Origin: Inquilinus sp042743185
GTDB lineage: Bacteria; Pseudomonadota; Alphaproteobacteria; DSM-16000; Inquilinaceae
Direction of reading: 5' to 3'
Length of the DNA stretch: 64,000 bases
Assembly (NCBI RefSeq): GCF_042743185.1
Contig: NZ_JBHYMS010000037.1
Location: 1 to 64,000, forward strand
Shown in pieces: positions 24,807 through 34,141 of the stretch. Positions within the stretch are counted from its first letter, which is position 1, and every line of letters starts with the position of its first letter. The notes beneath the pieces are model-generated. The model was given only the letters and a program-made list of their open reading frames with translations. It did no database searches and was not told where the DNA came from. Position numbers and translations under genes: made by a program.

Positions 24807-26398
24807 ACGCCGCCTCGGTCAGCCCGGCCACCCCTGGCGGCATCGCCGGGCTGACCGAGGGCCAGAAGATCTTCGCCTTCGCCGTGATGTGCGTCGGCTT
24901 CTTCATCGCGCTGCTCGACATCCAGATCGTCTCGGCCTCGCTGCGCGACATCGGCGGCGGCCTGTCCGCCGGGGTCGACGAGACCGCCTGGGTGCAGACC
25001 AGCTACCTGATCGCCGAGATCATCGTCATCCCGCTGTCCGGCTGGCTGTCGCGGGTGATGTCGACGCGCTGGCTGTTCAGCGTCTCGGCCGCCGGCTTCA
25101 CCCTGACCAGCCTGTTGTGCGGCTGGGCCTGGGACATCAACAGCATGATCGCCTTCCGGGCGCTGCAGGGCTTCCTCGGCGGCTCGATGATCCCGACCGT
25201 GTTCACCGCCGCCTTCGCCTTCTTCCAGGGCCCGAAGGTGGTGGTCGCGGCGGCGACGATCGGCGCGTTGTCCTCGCTGGCCCCGACCCTCGGCCCCACC
25301 ATCGGCGGCTGGATCACCGACAACTACTCCTGGCACTGGCTGTTCTTCGTCAACCTGGTCCCCGGCGCCTTCATCACCATCGTGGTGCCGATCCTGGTGA
25401 AGATCGACAAGCCGGACTGGTCGCTGCTGCGTGGCGCCGACTATCCCGGCATGGTGCTGATGGCGCTGTTCCTCGGCTGCCTCGAATACACGCTGGAGGA
25501 GGGGCCGCGCTGGGACTGGTTCGGCGACGATGGCATTCGCGCCACCGCCTGGATCGCGGCGGTCAGCGGCGCCCTCTTCGTCTGGCGCAGCCTGACCTAT
25601 GAGCGGCCGGTGGTGGATCTGCGGGCGCTGAAGAGCCGCAACTTCGCGCTCGGCTGCTTCTTCTCCTTCGTCACCGGCATCGGCCTGTTCTCGACCATCT
25701 ACCTGACGCCGCAGTTTCTCGGCCGGGTGCGCGACTTCAGCGCCTACGACATCGGCCTGACGGTGTTCTCGACCGGTGTGTTCCAGATCATGGCCATCCC
25801 GGTCTACGCCTGGTTCGCCAGGCGGTTCGACCTGCGCTGGCTGATGATGTTCGGCCTGTCCTGCTTCGCCCTCTCGCTGTGGCTGTTCACCCCGATCACC
25901 CATGACTGGGGCTGGCGCGAATTCCTGCTGCCCCAGGCCTTCCGCGGCTTCTCGCAGCAATTCGCGGTGGCGCCGGCGGTGACCCTGACGCTCGGCGGGC
26001 TGGCGCCAGACCGGCTCAAGCTCGCCTCCGGCCTGTTCAACCTGATGCGCAACCTTGGCGGCGCCATCGGCATCGCCGCCTGCGCCACCATCCTGAACGA
26101 CCGCACCAACCTGCATTTCCTGCGGCTGGCCGAGCACCTGACCCCGGCCAATCCGGCGGCGGTCGAGCTGGTGCAGAAGGTGACGGCGGCCCAGACCATG
26201 GCCCTTGGCGGCGACGCCCAGCGCGGCCACGAGGCGGCGCTGCGGCAGCTGTGGTCGCTCACCCTGCGCGAGGCCCAGACCCTGACCTATGCCGACGCGT
26301 TTCTCGTGCTCTGCGTCTGCCTGACCATCGCGGCCCTGATGGTGCCGCTGATGCGCAAGGTGGCGCCACCCAGAGGATCTTCTGCCGATGCGCATTGA
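24803..26398 (+). CDS. emrB: DHA2-family MFS multidrug transporter (EmrB type)
   Basis: 531 residues, 14 membrane segments expected. Recognisable DHA2 motifs: FIALLDIQIVSASLRDIGGG in helix 1, the DETAWVQTSYLIAEIIVIPL stretch of EmrB relatives, and LGPTIGGWITDNYSWHWLFF (motif C). It expels hydrophobic drugs or uncouplers by proton antiport, working with the upstream fusion protein. Its 3' end overlaps the MATE gene by 11 bases. Confidence 0.92.
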   Translation: MNAASVSPATPGGIAGLTEGQKIFAFAVMCVGFFIALLDIQIVSASLRDIGGGLSAGVDETAWVQTSYLIAEIIVIPLSGWLSRVMSTRWLFSVSAAGFTLTSLLCGWAWDINSMIAFRALQGFLGGSMIPTVFTAAFAFFQGPKVVVAAATIGALSSLAPTLGPTIGGWITDNYSWHWLFFVNLVPGAFITIVVPILVKIDKPDWSLLRGADYPGMVLMALFLGCLEYTLEEGPRWDWFGDDGIRATAWIAAVSGALFVWRSLTYERPVVDLRALKSRNFALGCFFSFVTGIGLFSTIYLTPQFLGRVRDFSAYDIGLTVFSTGVFQIMAIPVYAWFARRFDLRWLMMFGLSCFALSLWLFTPITHDWGWREFLLPQAFRGFSQQFAVAPAVTLTLGGLAPDRLKLASGLFNLMRNLGGAIGIAACATILNDRTNLHFLRLAEHLTPANPAAVELVQKVTAAQTMALGGDAQRGHEAALRQLWSLTLREAQTLTYADAFLVLCVCLTIAALMVPLMRKVAPPRGSSADAH

Positions 26399-27809
26399 CA
26401 CCGCCCTGGCCGACAGCCCGGCCGTCCCCAGCGGCGCGGCCCCGGCGTCAGCGCCGGCCGCGCTCAGCGCCCGCACCCGGATGCTGCTGCACGGCCCGAT
26501 CGTGCCGACCATCCTGCGCCTGGCCTGGCCGAACGTGCTGGTGATGCTGGCCCAGGCTTCGACCGGGCTGATCGAGACGTGGTGGCTGTCGCATCTCGGC
26601 ACCGACGCCCTGGCCGGCATGGCGCTGGTGTTTCCGCCGGTGATGCTGGCCCAGATGATCTCGGCCGGCGCCATCGGCGGCGGTATCTCCGCCGCCGTGG
26701 CCCGTGCGATCGGCGGCGGCCGGCGCGGCGACGCCGATGCGCTGGTGCTGCACGCCGTCGTCATCAACCTTGCGCTCGGCCTGCTCTGCACCGTCGGCAT
26801 GCTGGCCTTCGGCCGGCCGGTCTACCGGCTGCTCGGCGGCAGCGGCGGGGCGCTGGAGGCGGCGCTGCTGTATTCCGACGTCGTCTTCGCCGGCAGTGTG
26901 CTGGTGTGGCTGATGAACGGGCTGGCCAGCGTGATCCGCGGTACCGGCAACATGCTGGTGCCGGCGCTGGTGACCTGCGGCGGCGTGCTGTTCCTGGTCC
27001 CGGTCTCGCCGCTGCTGATCTTCGGCTTCGGGCCGGTCCCGGCGCTCGGCGTCGCCGGCGGCGGCGTGGCGCTGCTGGCCTATTACCTGGTCGGCACCGC
27101 CGTGCTCGCATGGTACGTGCTGTCCGGGCGGAACCTGGCGCGGCTGCGCCGGTCGCCGCTGCGCCGGGGCTTCTTCGCCGACATCCTGCGGATCGGCGCC
27201 GTCGGCGCCCTCAACTCGCTGCAGAGCAACGTCGTCATCGCCGTGGTCACGGCGCTGGTGGCCGCCGCGGCGGGGGTCGATGCCGTCGCCGGCTTCGGCA
27301 CCGGCGCCCGGCTGGAATATCTGCTGATCCCGCTGGTCTTCGGCCTCGGCGCGCCGCTGGTGGCGCTGGTCGGCACCAATATCGGCGCCGGCCAGCCGGA
27401 CCGGGCGCTGCGCATCGCCCTGACTGGCGGAGCCATGGCATTCGCTTTGACCGAGGCGATCGGCCTGGCCGCCGCGATCTGGCCGCACGCCTGGCTGGCG
27501 CTGTTCAGCGCCGATCCGCGGATGCTGGAGACCGGCACCGCCTATCTTCGCATCGTCGGCCCGGCCTATGGCTTCTTCGGCCTGGGGCTGGCGCTGTACT
27601 TCGCCTCGCAGGGAGCGGGGCAGCTGGCCTGGCCGCTGATCGCCGGCGGGCTGCGGGTGGCGCTGGCGGTCGGCGGCGGCTGGCTGGCGCTGCGCTGGAC
27701 CGGGTCGCTCGACGCGCTGTTCGCCAGCCTCGCTCTCGGCCTCGCCGCCTACGGCCTGACCATGCTCGGAGCGATCGCCTCCGGCGCCTGGTTCCGCCGC
27801 GGGGCCTGA
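26388..27809 (+). CDS. MATE-family efflux transporter
   Basis: 473 residues with 12 predicted helices. N-terminal conserved region TILRLAWPNVLVMLAQASTG and the internal repeat IGAVGALNSLQSNVVIAVVT. MATE proteins export cationic drugs or metabolites using Na+ or H+. The start lies within the emrB end (11-base overlap), so it is translated from the same message. Two unrelated pumps in one operon under one HxlR regulator is an uncommon pairing. Confidence 0.9.
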   Translation: MRIDTALADSPAVPSGAAPASAPAALSARTRMLLHGPIVPTILRLAWPNVLVMLAQASTGLIETWWLSHLGTDALAGMALVFPPVMLAQMISAGAIGGGISAAVARAIGGGRRGDADALVLHAVVINLALGLLCTVGMLAFGRPVYRLLGGSGGALEAALLYSDVVFAGSVLVWLMNGLASVIRGTGNMLVPALVTCGGVLFLVPVSPLLIFGFGPVPALGVAGGGVALLAYYLVGTAVLAWYVLSGRNLARLRRSPLRRGFFADILRIGAVGALNSLQSNVVIAVVTALVAAAAGVDAVAGFGTGARLEYLLIPLVFGLGAPLVALVGTNIGAGQPDRALRIALTGGAMAFALTEAIGLAAAIWPHAWLALFSADPRMLETGTAYLRIVGPAYGFFGLGLALYFASQGAGQLAWPLIAGGLRVALAVGGGWLALRWTGSLDALFASLALGLAAYGLTMLGAIASGAWFRRGA

Positions 27810-27887
27810 ACCGCGGCCGAAGGATGCGCCGGCCGCCGAAATCGGCGACAACTCCGTCTTTCGTTCGGGAAGAGGGATGCTTGCGGG

Positions 27888-28580
27888 ATGGCCTGGGTTC
27901 ATGTCGACAGCGCCGCGCTCGGCGACAGAGTGCTCGACCTCTACGAGCGCGACGGCGTCTACATGATCCGGGTCGACGGCTGGGAGCTGATGAACGGCGC
28001 GTATCACGAGTCGGAGGACCGGCTCGGCGAGCTCGCCGCCCGGCTGGCGCGCAGCCCCGACCCTGAGGTGCTCGTCGGCGGCCTCGGCCTCGGCTACACC
28101 CTGGCCAGCCTGGTCCGGCATCTCGGCGGGGCCGGCCGCATCACGGTGGCCGAGCTGTCCGAGGCGGTGATCCGCTGGTTCGATCGCTACACGAGGCCCC
28201 GGTCCCTCGGCGCCCGTTCCGCCGGGATCCGGCATGGCGACGTCCTCGCCGTGGCGGCCGAAGGCTCCGGCTTCGACATCATCCTGATCGACGTCGACAA
28301 CGGGCCGGAGCCGCTCTCCGCGACCGGGAACGCGACGCTCTACGGGGCAAGCGGCCTCGGCACCCTGCGTCGGGCGCTCAAGGCCGACGGGATCTTGATG
28401 GTCTGGTCCGCCTTCGAGGATCGGGATTTCGTCGCCCGGGCCCGGTCCGCCGGCTTCTCGCCCGCATCGCTGCCGGTGTTCCGGCCGGGCCGGGCGGAGC
28501 CGTTCCATCTCGTCTACGTGCTGTCGGCGTCGCCGTTCCTGCCGGACGAGCTGGACCGGTTCGGGCTGCAGCCGTTGTAG
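27888..28580 (+). CDS. Spermidine synthase-like SAM-dependent methyltransferase-fold protein
   Basis: 230 residues with the SpeE-like Rossmann fold: VLVGGLGLGYTLASLVRHL (SAM loop), ITVAELSEAVIRWF, HGDVLAV and FDIILIDVDNGPE. It lacks the N-terminal beta domain length of true spermidine synthase. The conserved Asp that holds aminopropyl donor appears as IDVDNG, so a polyamine or related transfer cannot be excluded. It is separated from the MATE gene by 78 bases. Confidence 0.78.
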   Translation: MAWVHVDSAALGDRVLDLYERDGVYMIRVDGWELMNGAYHESEDRLGELAARLARSPDPEVLVGGLGLGYTLASLVRHLGGAGRITVAELSEAVIRWFDRYTRPRSLGARSAGIRHGDVLAVAAEGSGFDIILIDVDNGPEPLSATGNATLYGASGLGTLRRALKADGILMVWSAFEDRDFVARARSAGFSPASLPVFRPGRAEPFHLVYVLSASPFLPDELDRFGLQPL

Positions 28581-28653
28581 GCTCCGCTGGACCGCCTCCC
28601 CCGCGGCGTGTACACGCTGGACGTTCGTTGCGACCGCTGGCCGGAGTAGCCTG

Positions 28654-29025
28654 TTGCCCTTCCCGAAATCGCCGATCCTCGTCGCCGCGCTCCTGCTGCT
28701 GGCCGCCTGCGCCGAGCCGCAGACGGCGGAGAGCGTCTCCGCAGCGGCCCGGGAACGCTTCGGGGAGCGGATCGCCCCCTATCAGGACCACCCCTCGGCG
28801 CAGATGATCGCCGATCTCGGCCCGCCCGACCATGACACCCCCACCAAGGAAGGCGGCCGCAAGCTGGTGTGGGAGCGGCACGACACCAAGACCATCGACG
28901 ACCAGGTCCTGCCGATCGCCTGCACCGTCACGGCGCTGACCCACAGCGACGACGTTGTGTTCTTCGTGCTGGCCGGCGGCAACACCATCTACTGCTCCGA
29001 GGTCTTTGCCGCCAACCCGTCCTGA
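28654..29025 (+). CDS. Small lipoprotein, BamE/SmpA-like
   Basis: 123 residues from a TTG at 28654 (GGAG at 28643-28646). A lipoprotein signal ends VAALLLLAACAEPQ, with the lipid-carrying Cys at 19. The mature part contains the motif MIADLGPPDHDTPTKEGG followed by KLVWERHD, typical of small BamE-like lipoproteins in which this beta-hairpin follows a helix pair. The last 37 bases overlap the end of the convergent TRAP permease gene. A partner in the outer-membrane machinery is possible but not shown. Confidence 0.7.
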   Translation: MPFPKSPILVAALLLLAACAEPQTAESVSAAARERFGERIAPYQDHPSAQMIADLGPPDHDTPTKEGGRKLVWERHDTKTIDDQVLPIACTVTALTHSDDVVFFVLAGGNTIYCSEVFAANPS

Positions 29026-31613
29026 GCCGGCGGCCGGCCGCGTGAGGCCAGCCGGCCCGTTCGGCCCCATTGCAGCAGGGCGACCAGCCCGGCCAGCGCC
29101 AGCGCCGGCAGATAGATCCAGAGATGCGGCGGCCTGTCCGCCGGTGTCAGCACCGCGGCGATGTCGTAGCCCGCCTCGAGACCGGTGCGCCGGGCGTAGG
29201 AGCCGAAGCCGACATCGGTGATCGTCACCCCGTCGCCCATCGCGCTGACGCCAAGCCCCGCCGCGCGCAGGCGCCGCGCCGGGTCGGGCTGCGGCTCGCC
29301 GAGCGGCAGGCTGATGGTTTTCCGGACGTCGTCGCCCTCGATCGAGATGCCTTCGACCACGAAGGTCAGGCGGTGGCCGGCGGGCGCCGCCGCGACCTCG
29401 GCCAGGAAGGTGGCTGGTGGTTGCGACACCGTCGCCGGATAGAAGCGGTCGAGCCACCAGTCTGGCCGGAACAGGGCGAAGCAGGCGACCAGCAGCAGCG
29501 CGCTCTCCCACAGCCGCGACCGGGTCACGAAATAGCCCATGGTGGCGGCGGAGAACAGCAGCACGGCGGCGAAGGTGACGGTGACGATGGCGGCGAGGTC
29601 GGCCCAGCCCTCGATCCCGATCAGCAGCATGCCGGGGTTGAACACGAAGACGAAAGGCAGCACCGCCGTGCGCAGCGAATAGAGGGCGCCCTGGAACCCG
29701 GTCTTGATCGGGTCCTCGCGCGAGATCGCGGCGGCGGCGAAGGCGGCCAGGCCGACCGGCGGGGTGATGTCGGCCATGATGCCGAAATAGAACACGAAGA
29801 GATGCACTGCGATCAGCGGGATGGCGAGGCCGGCCTGGGCGCCGAGCTCGACCGCCACCGGCGCCATCAGCGTCGCCACCAGGATGTAGTTGGCAGTGGT
29901 CGGGATGCCCATGCCCAGCACCAGGCTGACCAGCGCGATCATTGCCAGCATGATCATGACGTTGCCGCCGGACACGGCCTCGACCAGCTCGGTCATCATC
30001 AGGCCGAGGCCGGTCAGGGTGACGGTGCCGACGACGATGCCGGCGGTGGCGGTGGCGATGCCGATGCCGATCATGTTGCGGGCGCCGAGACCGAGCCCGT
30101 CGACCAGCTCGGCCAACGACCGGCGCAGCGCCTGCGGCAGATCCTGCCGGCGGAACAGGGCCAGCAGCGGTCCGCGGGTGGCGAGGATGCCTATGATCGC
30201 GATGGTCGCCCAGAAGGCCGACAGGCCGGGCGACATCTGCTCCACCATCAGGCACCACAGCAGCACCACCAGCGGGATCAGGAAGTCGAGCCCGGTGCGG
30301 GTCACGTCCCAGGCGCGGGGCAGGTGCAAGAGCGGCGTGTTCGGGTCGTCGATGGCGAGATCCGGGAAGCGGGCGGCATAGGCCAGGCTGGCGCCGTAGA
30401 GCGCGAGCCCGGCCAGGGCCAGGACCCAGGGCGCCGCGGCGCCGAACGCCGCCTGCGCGCCGAGGATGCCGTAATAGAGCAGGCCGATCGCGGCGATGAT
30501 GCCGCTGAGGCCGAGGCCGGTGCGCAGCAGGCGCGCCTGCAGTGCCATGCGCTCGCGCGGGATCGGCTTGGTGCCGATCTTCAGCGCCTCGAGATGGACG
30601 ATGTACAGCAGCGCGACATAGGAGGCGACGGCCGGCAGCAGGGCGTGCTTGACGATCTCGGAATAGGGGATGCCGACATACTCGACCATCAGGAAGGCGG
30701 CGGCGCCCATCACCGGCGGCATGATCTGGCCGTTGATCGAGGACGCGGCCTCGATCGCCCCGGCCTTCACGCCGGACAGTCCGGTCCGCTTCATCAGCGG
30801 GATGGTGAAGATGCCGCCGGACACGACGTTGGAGACGGAGGAGCCGGAGACCACGCCGTTCAGCGCCGAGGACACCACCGCCACCTTGGCCGGGCCGCCG
30901 CGCAGATGGCCCAGCAGCGCGATCGAGATCTGCATCATCCAGTTGCCCGCCCCGGCCTTGTCCAGCAGGGTGCCGAACAGGACGAACAGGAAGACGAAGC
31001 TGGTCGAGACGCCGAGCGCGATGCCGAAGATGCCCTCGGTGGTCAGCCACTGGTGCTGCAGGAACTTGGTGAGGGACGCGCCCTTGTGCTGGATCACCTC
31101 GGGCATCCAGGGGCCGGCGAAGGTGAACAGGATGAACAGCAGGGCGACGCCGACCATGGGCAGGCCCAGCGCCCGCCGCGTCGCCTCCAAGAGCAGCAGG
31201 ATGCCGGCGCCTGCGGTGACCAGGTCGAGCGTCGTCGGTTGGCCCGGGCGCTGCGCCAGCTCGCGGTAGAACAGGAACAGATAGGCGCCGGCGAAGGCGC
31301 CGAGGACGGCCAGGATCCAGTCGATCGCCGGCACCCGGTCGCGCCGCGACCGGGCGAAGGCGGGATAGGCGGTGAAGGCCAGGAACAGGGCGAAGCCCAG
31401 ATGGATCGCCCGCGCCTCGGTGTCGTTGAACACGCCGAAGCCGAGCCGGAAGGGCAGGGGCGAGGCGTACCACAGCTGGAACAGCGACCAGGCGATGGCG
31501 ATGCCGGCCAGCAGCGTCGCCGCGGCGCCGGCCGGCTTGCGCCCGCCGGTATCGGCTTCGGCGACCAGCTGCTCCAGTTCCGCGCTCGGCTGCAGCCCCG
31601 GCGTGTCGGTCAT
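28989..31613 (-). CDS. TRAP transporter permease, fused 4TM/12TM (TAXI type)
   Basis: 874 residues. The small DctQ-type and large DctM-type subunits are fused, as always in TAXI systems. The DctM part has GSSVSNVVSGGIFTIPLMKR and the end motif MADITPPVGLAAFAAAAISR. A sodium-driven symporter for a carboxylate or amino-acid-like compound. GGGAGAGG lies before the ATG. The extracytoplasmic binding protein is encoded 135 bases upstream. The last 160 residues after the DctM core are an extra soluble region (TFVVEGISIEGDDVRKTIS) followed by one more helix. Confidence 0.93.
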   Translation of the reverse strand: MTDTPGLQPSAELEQLVAEADTGGRKPAGAAATLLAGIAIAWSLFQLWYASPLPFRLGFGVFNDTEARAIHLGFALFLAFTAYPAFARSRRDRVPAIDWILAVLGAFAGAYLFLFYRELAQRPGQPTTLDLVTAGAGILLLLEATRRALGLPMVGVALLFILFTFAGPWMPEVIQHKGASLTKFLQHQWLTTEGIFGIALGVSTSFVFLFVLFGTLLDKAGAGNWMMQISIALLGHLRGGPAKVAVVSSALNGVVSGSSVSNVVSGGIFTIPLMKRTGLSGVKAGAIEAASSINGQIMPPVMGAAAFLMVEYVGIPYSEIVKHALLPAVASYVALLYIVHLEALKIGTKPIPRERMALQARLLRTGLGLSGIIAAIGLLYYGILGAQAAFGAAAPWVLALAGLALYGASLAYAARFPDLAIDDPNTPLLHLPRAWDVTRTGLDFLIPLVVLLWCLMVEQMSPGLSAFWATIAIIGILATRGPLLALFRRQDLPQALRRSLAELVDGLGLGARNMIGIGIATATAGIVVGTVTLTGLGLMMTELVEAVSGGNVMIMLAMIALVSLVLGMGIPTTANYILVATLMAPVAVELGAQAGLAIPLIAVHLFVFYFGIMADITPPVGLAAFAAAAISREDPIKTGFQGALYSLRTAVLPFVFVFNPGMLLIGIEGWADLAAIVTVTFAAVLLFSAATMGYFVTRSRLWESALLLVACFALFRPDWWLDRFYPATVSQPPATFLAEVAAAPAGHRLTFVVEGISIEGDDVRKTISLPLGEPQPDPARRLRAAGLGVSAMGDGVTITDVGFGSYARRTGLEAGYDIAAVLTPADRPPHLWIYLPALALAGLVALLQWGRTGRLASRGRPPAQDGLAAKTSEQ

Positions 31614-31683
31614 GACCGCCTCTCCCTGTTTGTTGGTGCTGGAGGTCGATGAGCCGTCAGGTGAGGGGGCGATCCTCTTTATC

Positions 31684-31702
31684 TGTCATTGCCGGGCTTG
31701 AC
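31684..31702. repeat. Partial repeat B unit
   Basis: TGTCATTGCCGGGCTTGAC, a half-copy of the palindrome seen twice at 5130-5219, in the 135-base gap between the TRAP permease and its binding protein. Confidence 0.6.
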
Positions 31703-31748
31703 AGGGAAAAGAGGGTCCATTCCTCAATCCGACCACTCCGGCCGGCCG

Positions 31749-32726
31749 TCACATCCAGCCCTTCTCCTTGTAATACCGCTCGGCGCCCGGATGCAGCGGG
31801 GCGGAGAGGCCGGCCTTGATCATCTGCTTCGGGTCGAGATGGGCGAAGGCCGGGTGCAGGCCCTTGAACTCGTCGAAATTCTCGAACACCGCGCGGACCA
31901 GCTGGTAGACCGCCTCCTCATCGGTGCCGGCCGAGGTGACCAGCGTCGCCGTTACGCCGTAGGTCTCGGTCGGGTCCGGGTTGCCGTTGTAGAGGCCGCC
32001 CGGAATGGTGGCGCGGGCGTAGTAGGGCTTCTCGGCCAGCAGCTTGTCGACCGCGGCACCGGTGATCGGCACCAGCTTGGCGCCGCAGGTGGTGGTCGGA
32101 TCCTGGATGTTCGCCGAAGGATGGCCGACGCCGTAGAAGAAGCCGTCGATCTTGTCGTCGCAAAGGGCCGGCCCGTGCTCGTCGGCCTTCAGTTCGGAGG
32201 CCAGCGAGAAATCGGCCAGGGTCCAGCCCAGCGCCGCCAGCAGCTCCTCCAGCGAAGCGCGGGTGCCGGAGCCGGGATTGCCGACGTTGAAGCGCTTGCC
32301 CTTCAGATCGGTGAAGGCGGCGACGCCGGCCTCCTTGCGGACCAGCACGGTGAAGGGCTCGGGATGGACCGAGAACACCGCGCGCAGCTCCGGGAACGCT
32401 CCCGAATCCTTGAACGCCCCGGCGCCGTTCAGCGCGTTGAACTGGACGTCGGACTGGGCCATGCCGAAATCGAGCTCGCCCGACCGGATGGTGTTGACGT
32501 TGAAGGCCGAGCCGCCGGTCGATTCGACCGAGCAGCGGATGCCGTGGGTCTTGCGGTCCTTGTTCAGGAGCCGGCAGATCGCCCCGCCGGCGGCATAGTA
32601 GACGCCGGTGACCCCGCCGGTGCCGATGGTGACGAAGCGCTGCTGCGCCGCGGCCGGGCCGGCGCTGAGAGCCAGCGCCGCCGCGGCGATGGCGGCCAGC
32701 AATGATACGGTGACCTGAAGCCTCAT
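31749..32726 (-). CDS. TAXI-family TRAP transporter solute-binding protein
   Basis: 325 residues. Signal peptide LLAAIAAAALALSAGPAAAQ, then the TAXI signature VTIGTGGVTGVYYAAGGAI and later MAQSDVQFNALNGAG. The start ATG at 32726 follows GGGGAGAGA. It captures the substrate in the periplasm for the fused permease. Relatives bind glutamate and other carboxylates, and the neighbouring aminotransferase suggests an amino acid here. Confidence 0.92.
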   Translation of the reverse strand: MRLQVTVSLLAAIAAAALALSAGPAAAQQRFVTIGTGGVTGVYYAAGGAICRLLNKDRKTHGIRCSVESTGGSAFNVNTIRSGELDFGMAQSDVQFNALNGAGAFKDSGAFPELRAVFSVHPEPFTVLVRKEAGVAAFTDLKGKRFNVGNPGSGTRASLEELLAALGWTLADFSLASELKADEHGPALCDDKIDGFFYGVGHPSANIQDPTTTCGAKLVPITGAAVDKLLAEKPYYARATIPGGLYNGNPDPTETYGVTATLVTSAGTDEEAVYQLVRAVFENFDEFKGLHPAFAHLDPKQMIKAGLSAPLHPGAERYYKEKGWM

Positions 32727-32794
32727 GATCTCTCTCCCCTTCTGATCGTGTGCATGGCCTCCCTCTCTGGCGGAGGGTCGGCCGGATTTGCCTG

Positions 32795-34141
32795 TCAGGC
32801 TGCTCTGGAGGCCGGCAGGCTTGCGATGGTGGCGTCGACGGCGTCGCCGAGGCGCTCGACGATGGCCTCGACCGCCGGCCCGTCGACGATGAAGGGCGGC
32901 GCCAGCAGCACATGGTCGCCCGCGACGCCGTCGACCGTGCCGCCCATCGGATAGACCATCAAGCCCCGCGCCATCGCCTCGCGCTTGATCCGGGCATGCA
33001 GCTTGAGGGCCGGGTCGAACGGCGCCTTGGTGGCGCGGTCGGCCACCAGCTCGACGCCCAGGAACAGGCCGCGGCCGCGGATGTCGCCGACCTGCGGGTG
33101 GTTGCCGAAGCGGTCGCCCAGGCGGCGGGCCAGACGCGCGCCCATGGCCGCGACATTGTCCATCAGGCGTTCGCCGCGGATCACCTCCTGCACCGCCAGC
33201 CCGGCGGCGCAGGCCATCGGGTGCCCGGTATAGGTATGGCCGTGCTGGAAAAAGCCGGAGCCCTGGGCGAAGGCGTCGAACAGGCGGCGCGACAGCAGCA
33301 CCGCGCCGATCGGCTGGTAGCCGCCGCCCAGCCCCTTGGCGATGGTCATCAGGTCGGGGGCGATGCCCTCCTGCGTGCAGGCGTGCAGCGTGCCGGTGCG
33401 GCCCATGCCGCACATCACCTCGTCGAGGACCAGCAGCACGCCGTGGCGGTCGCAGATCGCCCGGATGCGCTTGAAGTAGTCGGCGACCGGCGGCACCGCG
33501 CCCATGGTGGCGCCGACCACCGTCTCGGCGACGAAGGCGGCCACGGTCTCCGGCCCCAGCTCCAGGATCTTGTCCTCCAGCGCCTGGGCGGCGCGGGCGG
33601 CATAGTCCTCGTCGCTCTCGCCCGGCTGCTGCAGGCGGTAGGCGAAGCAGGGATCGATGTGGTGGGTCTCGATCAGGAGCGGCCGGAACGGCGCCCGCCG
33701 CCATTCGTTGCCGCCGGTGGCCAGCGCCCCCAGCGTGTTGCCGTGATAGCTCTGGCGCCGGGCGATGACATGGCGGCGCTTGGGCTGGCCGGTCTCGACG
33801 AAATACTGCCGCGCCATCTTCAGCGCCGCCTCCACCGATTCCGACCCGCCGCTGGTGAAATAGACATGGCTCAGCCCGGCCGGCGCATCCTCGACCAGCC
33901 GGTAGGCCAGCCGCTCGGCAACCTCGCTGGTGAAGAAGCTGGTGTGGGCATAGGGCATCCGGTCCAGCTGCGCATGCAGCGCGGCGATGACCTCCGGATG
34001 GCCGTGGCCGAGGCAGGAGACGGCGGCGCCGCCCGATGCGTCGATGTAGCGCCGGCCCTCGGAATCGACGACCTCGATGCCGCGGCCGGCGACGGCGGTC
34101 GGGAACTCGGCATGGATCTGGCGGTGCAGGATGCGGGTCAT
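32795..34141 (-). CDS. Class III (omega) aminotransferase
   Basis: 448 residues, PLP enzyme of fold type I. Features: YFTSGGSESVEAALKMARQY (phosphate-binding region), VLLVLDEVMCGMGRTGTLHA with the cofactor-holding Asp, and the PLP lysine in LMTIAKGLGGGYQPIGAVL. Family members transaminate beta-alanine, GABA, taurine, diamines or beta-amino acids with pyruvate or 2-oxoglutarate. It overlaps the RpiR regulator stop by four bases and precedes the TAXI transporter genes, so it forms one operon with them. Confidence 0.9.
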   Translation of the reverse strand: MTRILHRQIHAEFPTAVAGRGIEVVDSEGRRYIDASGGAAVSCLGHGHPEVIAALHAQLDRMPYAHTSFFTSEVAERLAYRLVEDAPAGLSHVYFTSGGSESVEAALKMARQYFVETGQPKRRHVIARRQSYHGNTLGALATGGNEWRRAPFRPLLIETHHIDPCFAYRLQQPGESDEDYAARAAQALEDKILELGPETVAAFVAETVVGATMGAVPPVADYFKRIRAICDRHGVLLVLDEVMCGMGRTGTLHACTQEGIAPDLMTIAKGLGGGYQPIGAVLLSRRLFDAFAQGSGFFQHGHTYTGHPMACAAGLAVQEVIRGERLMDNVAAMGARLARRLGDRFGNHPQVGDIRGRGLFLGVELVADRATKAPFDPALKLHARIKREAMARGLMVYPMGGTVDGVAGDHVLLAPPFIVDGPAVEAIVERLGDAVDATIASLPASRAA

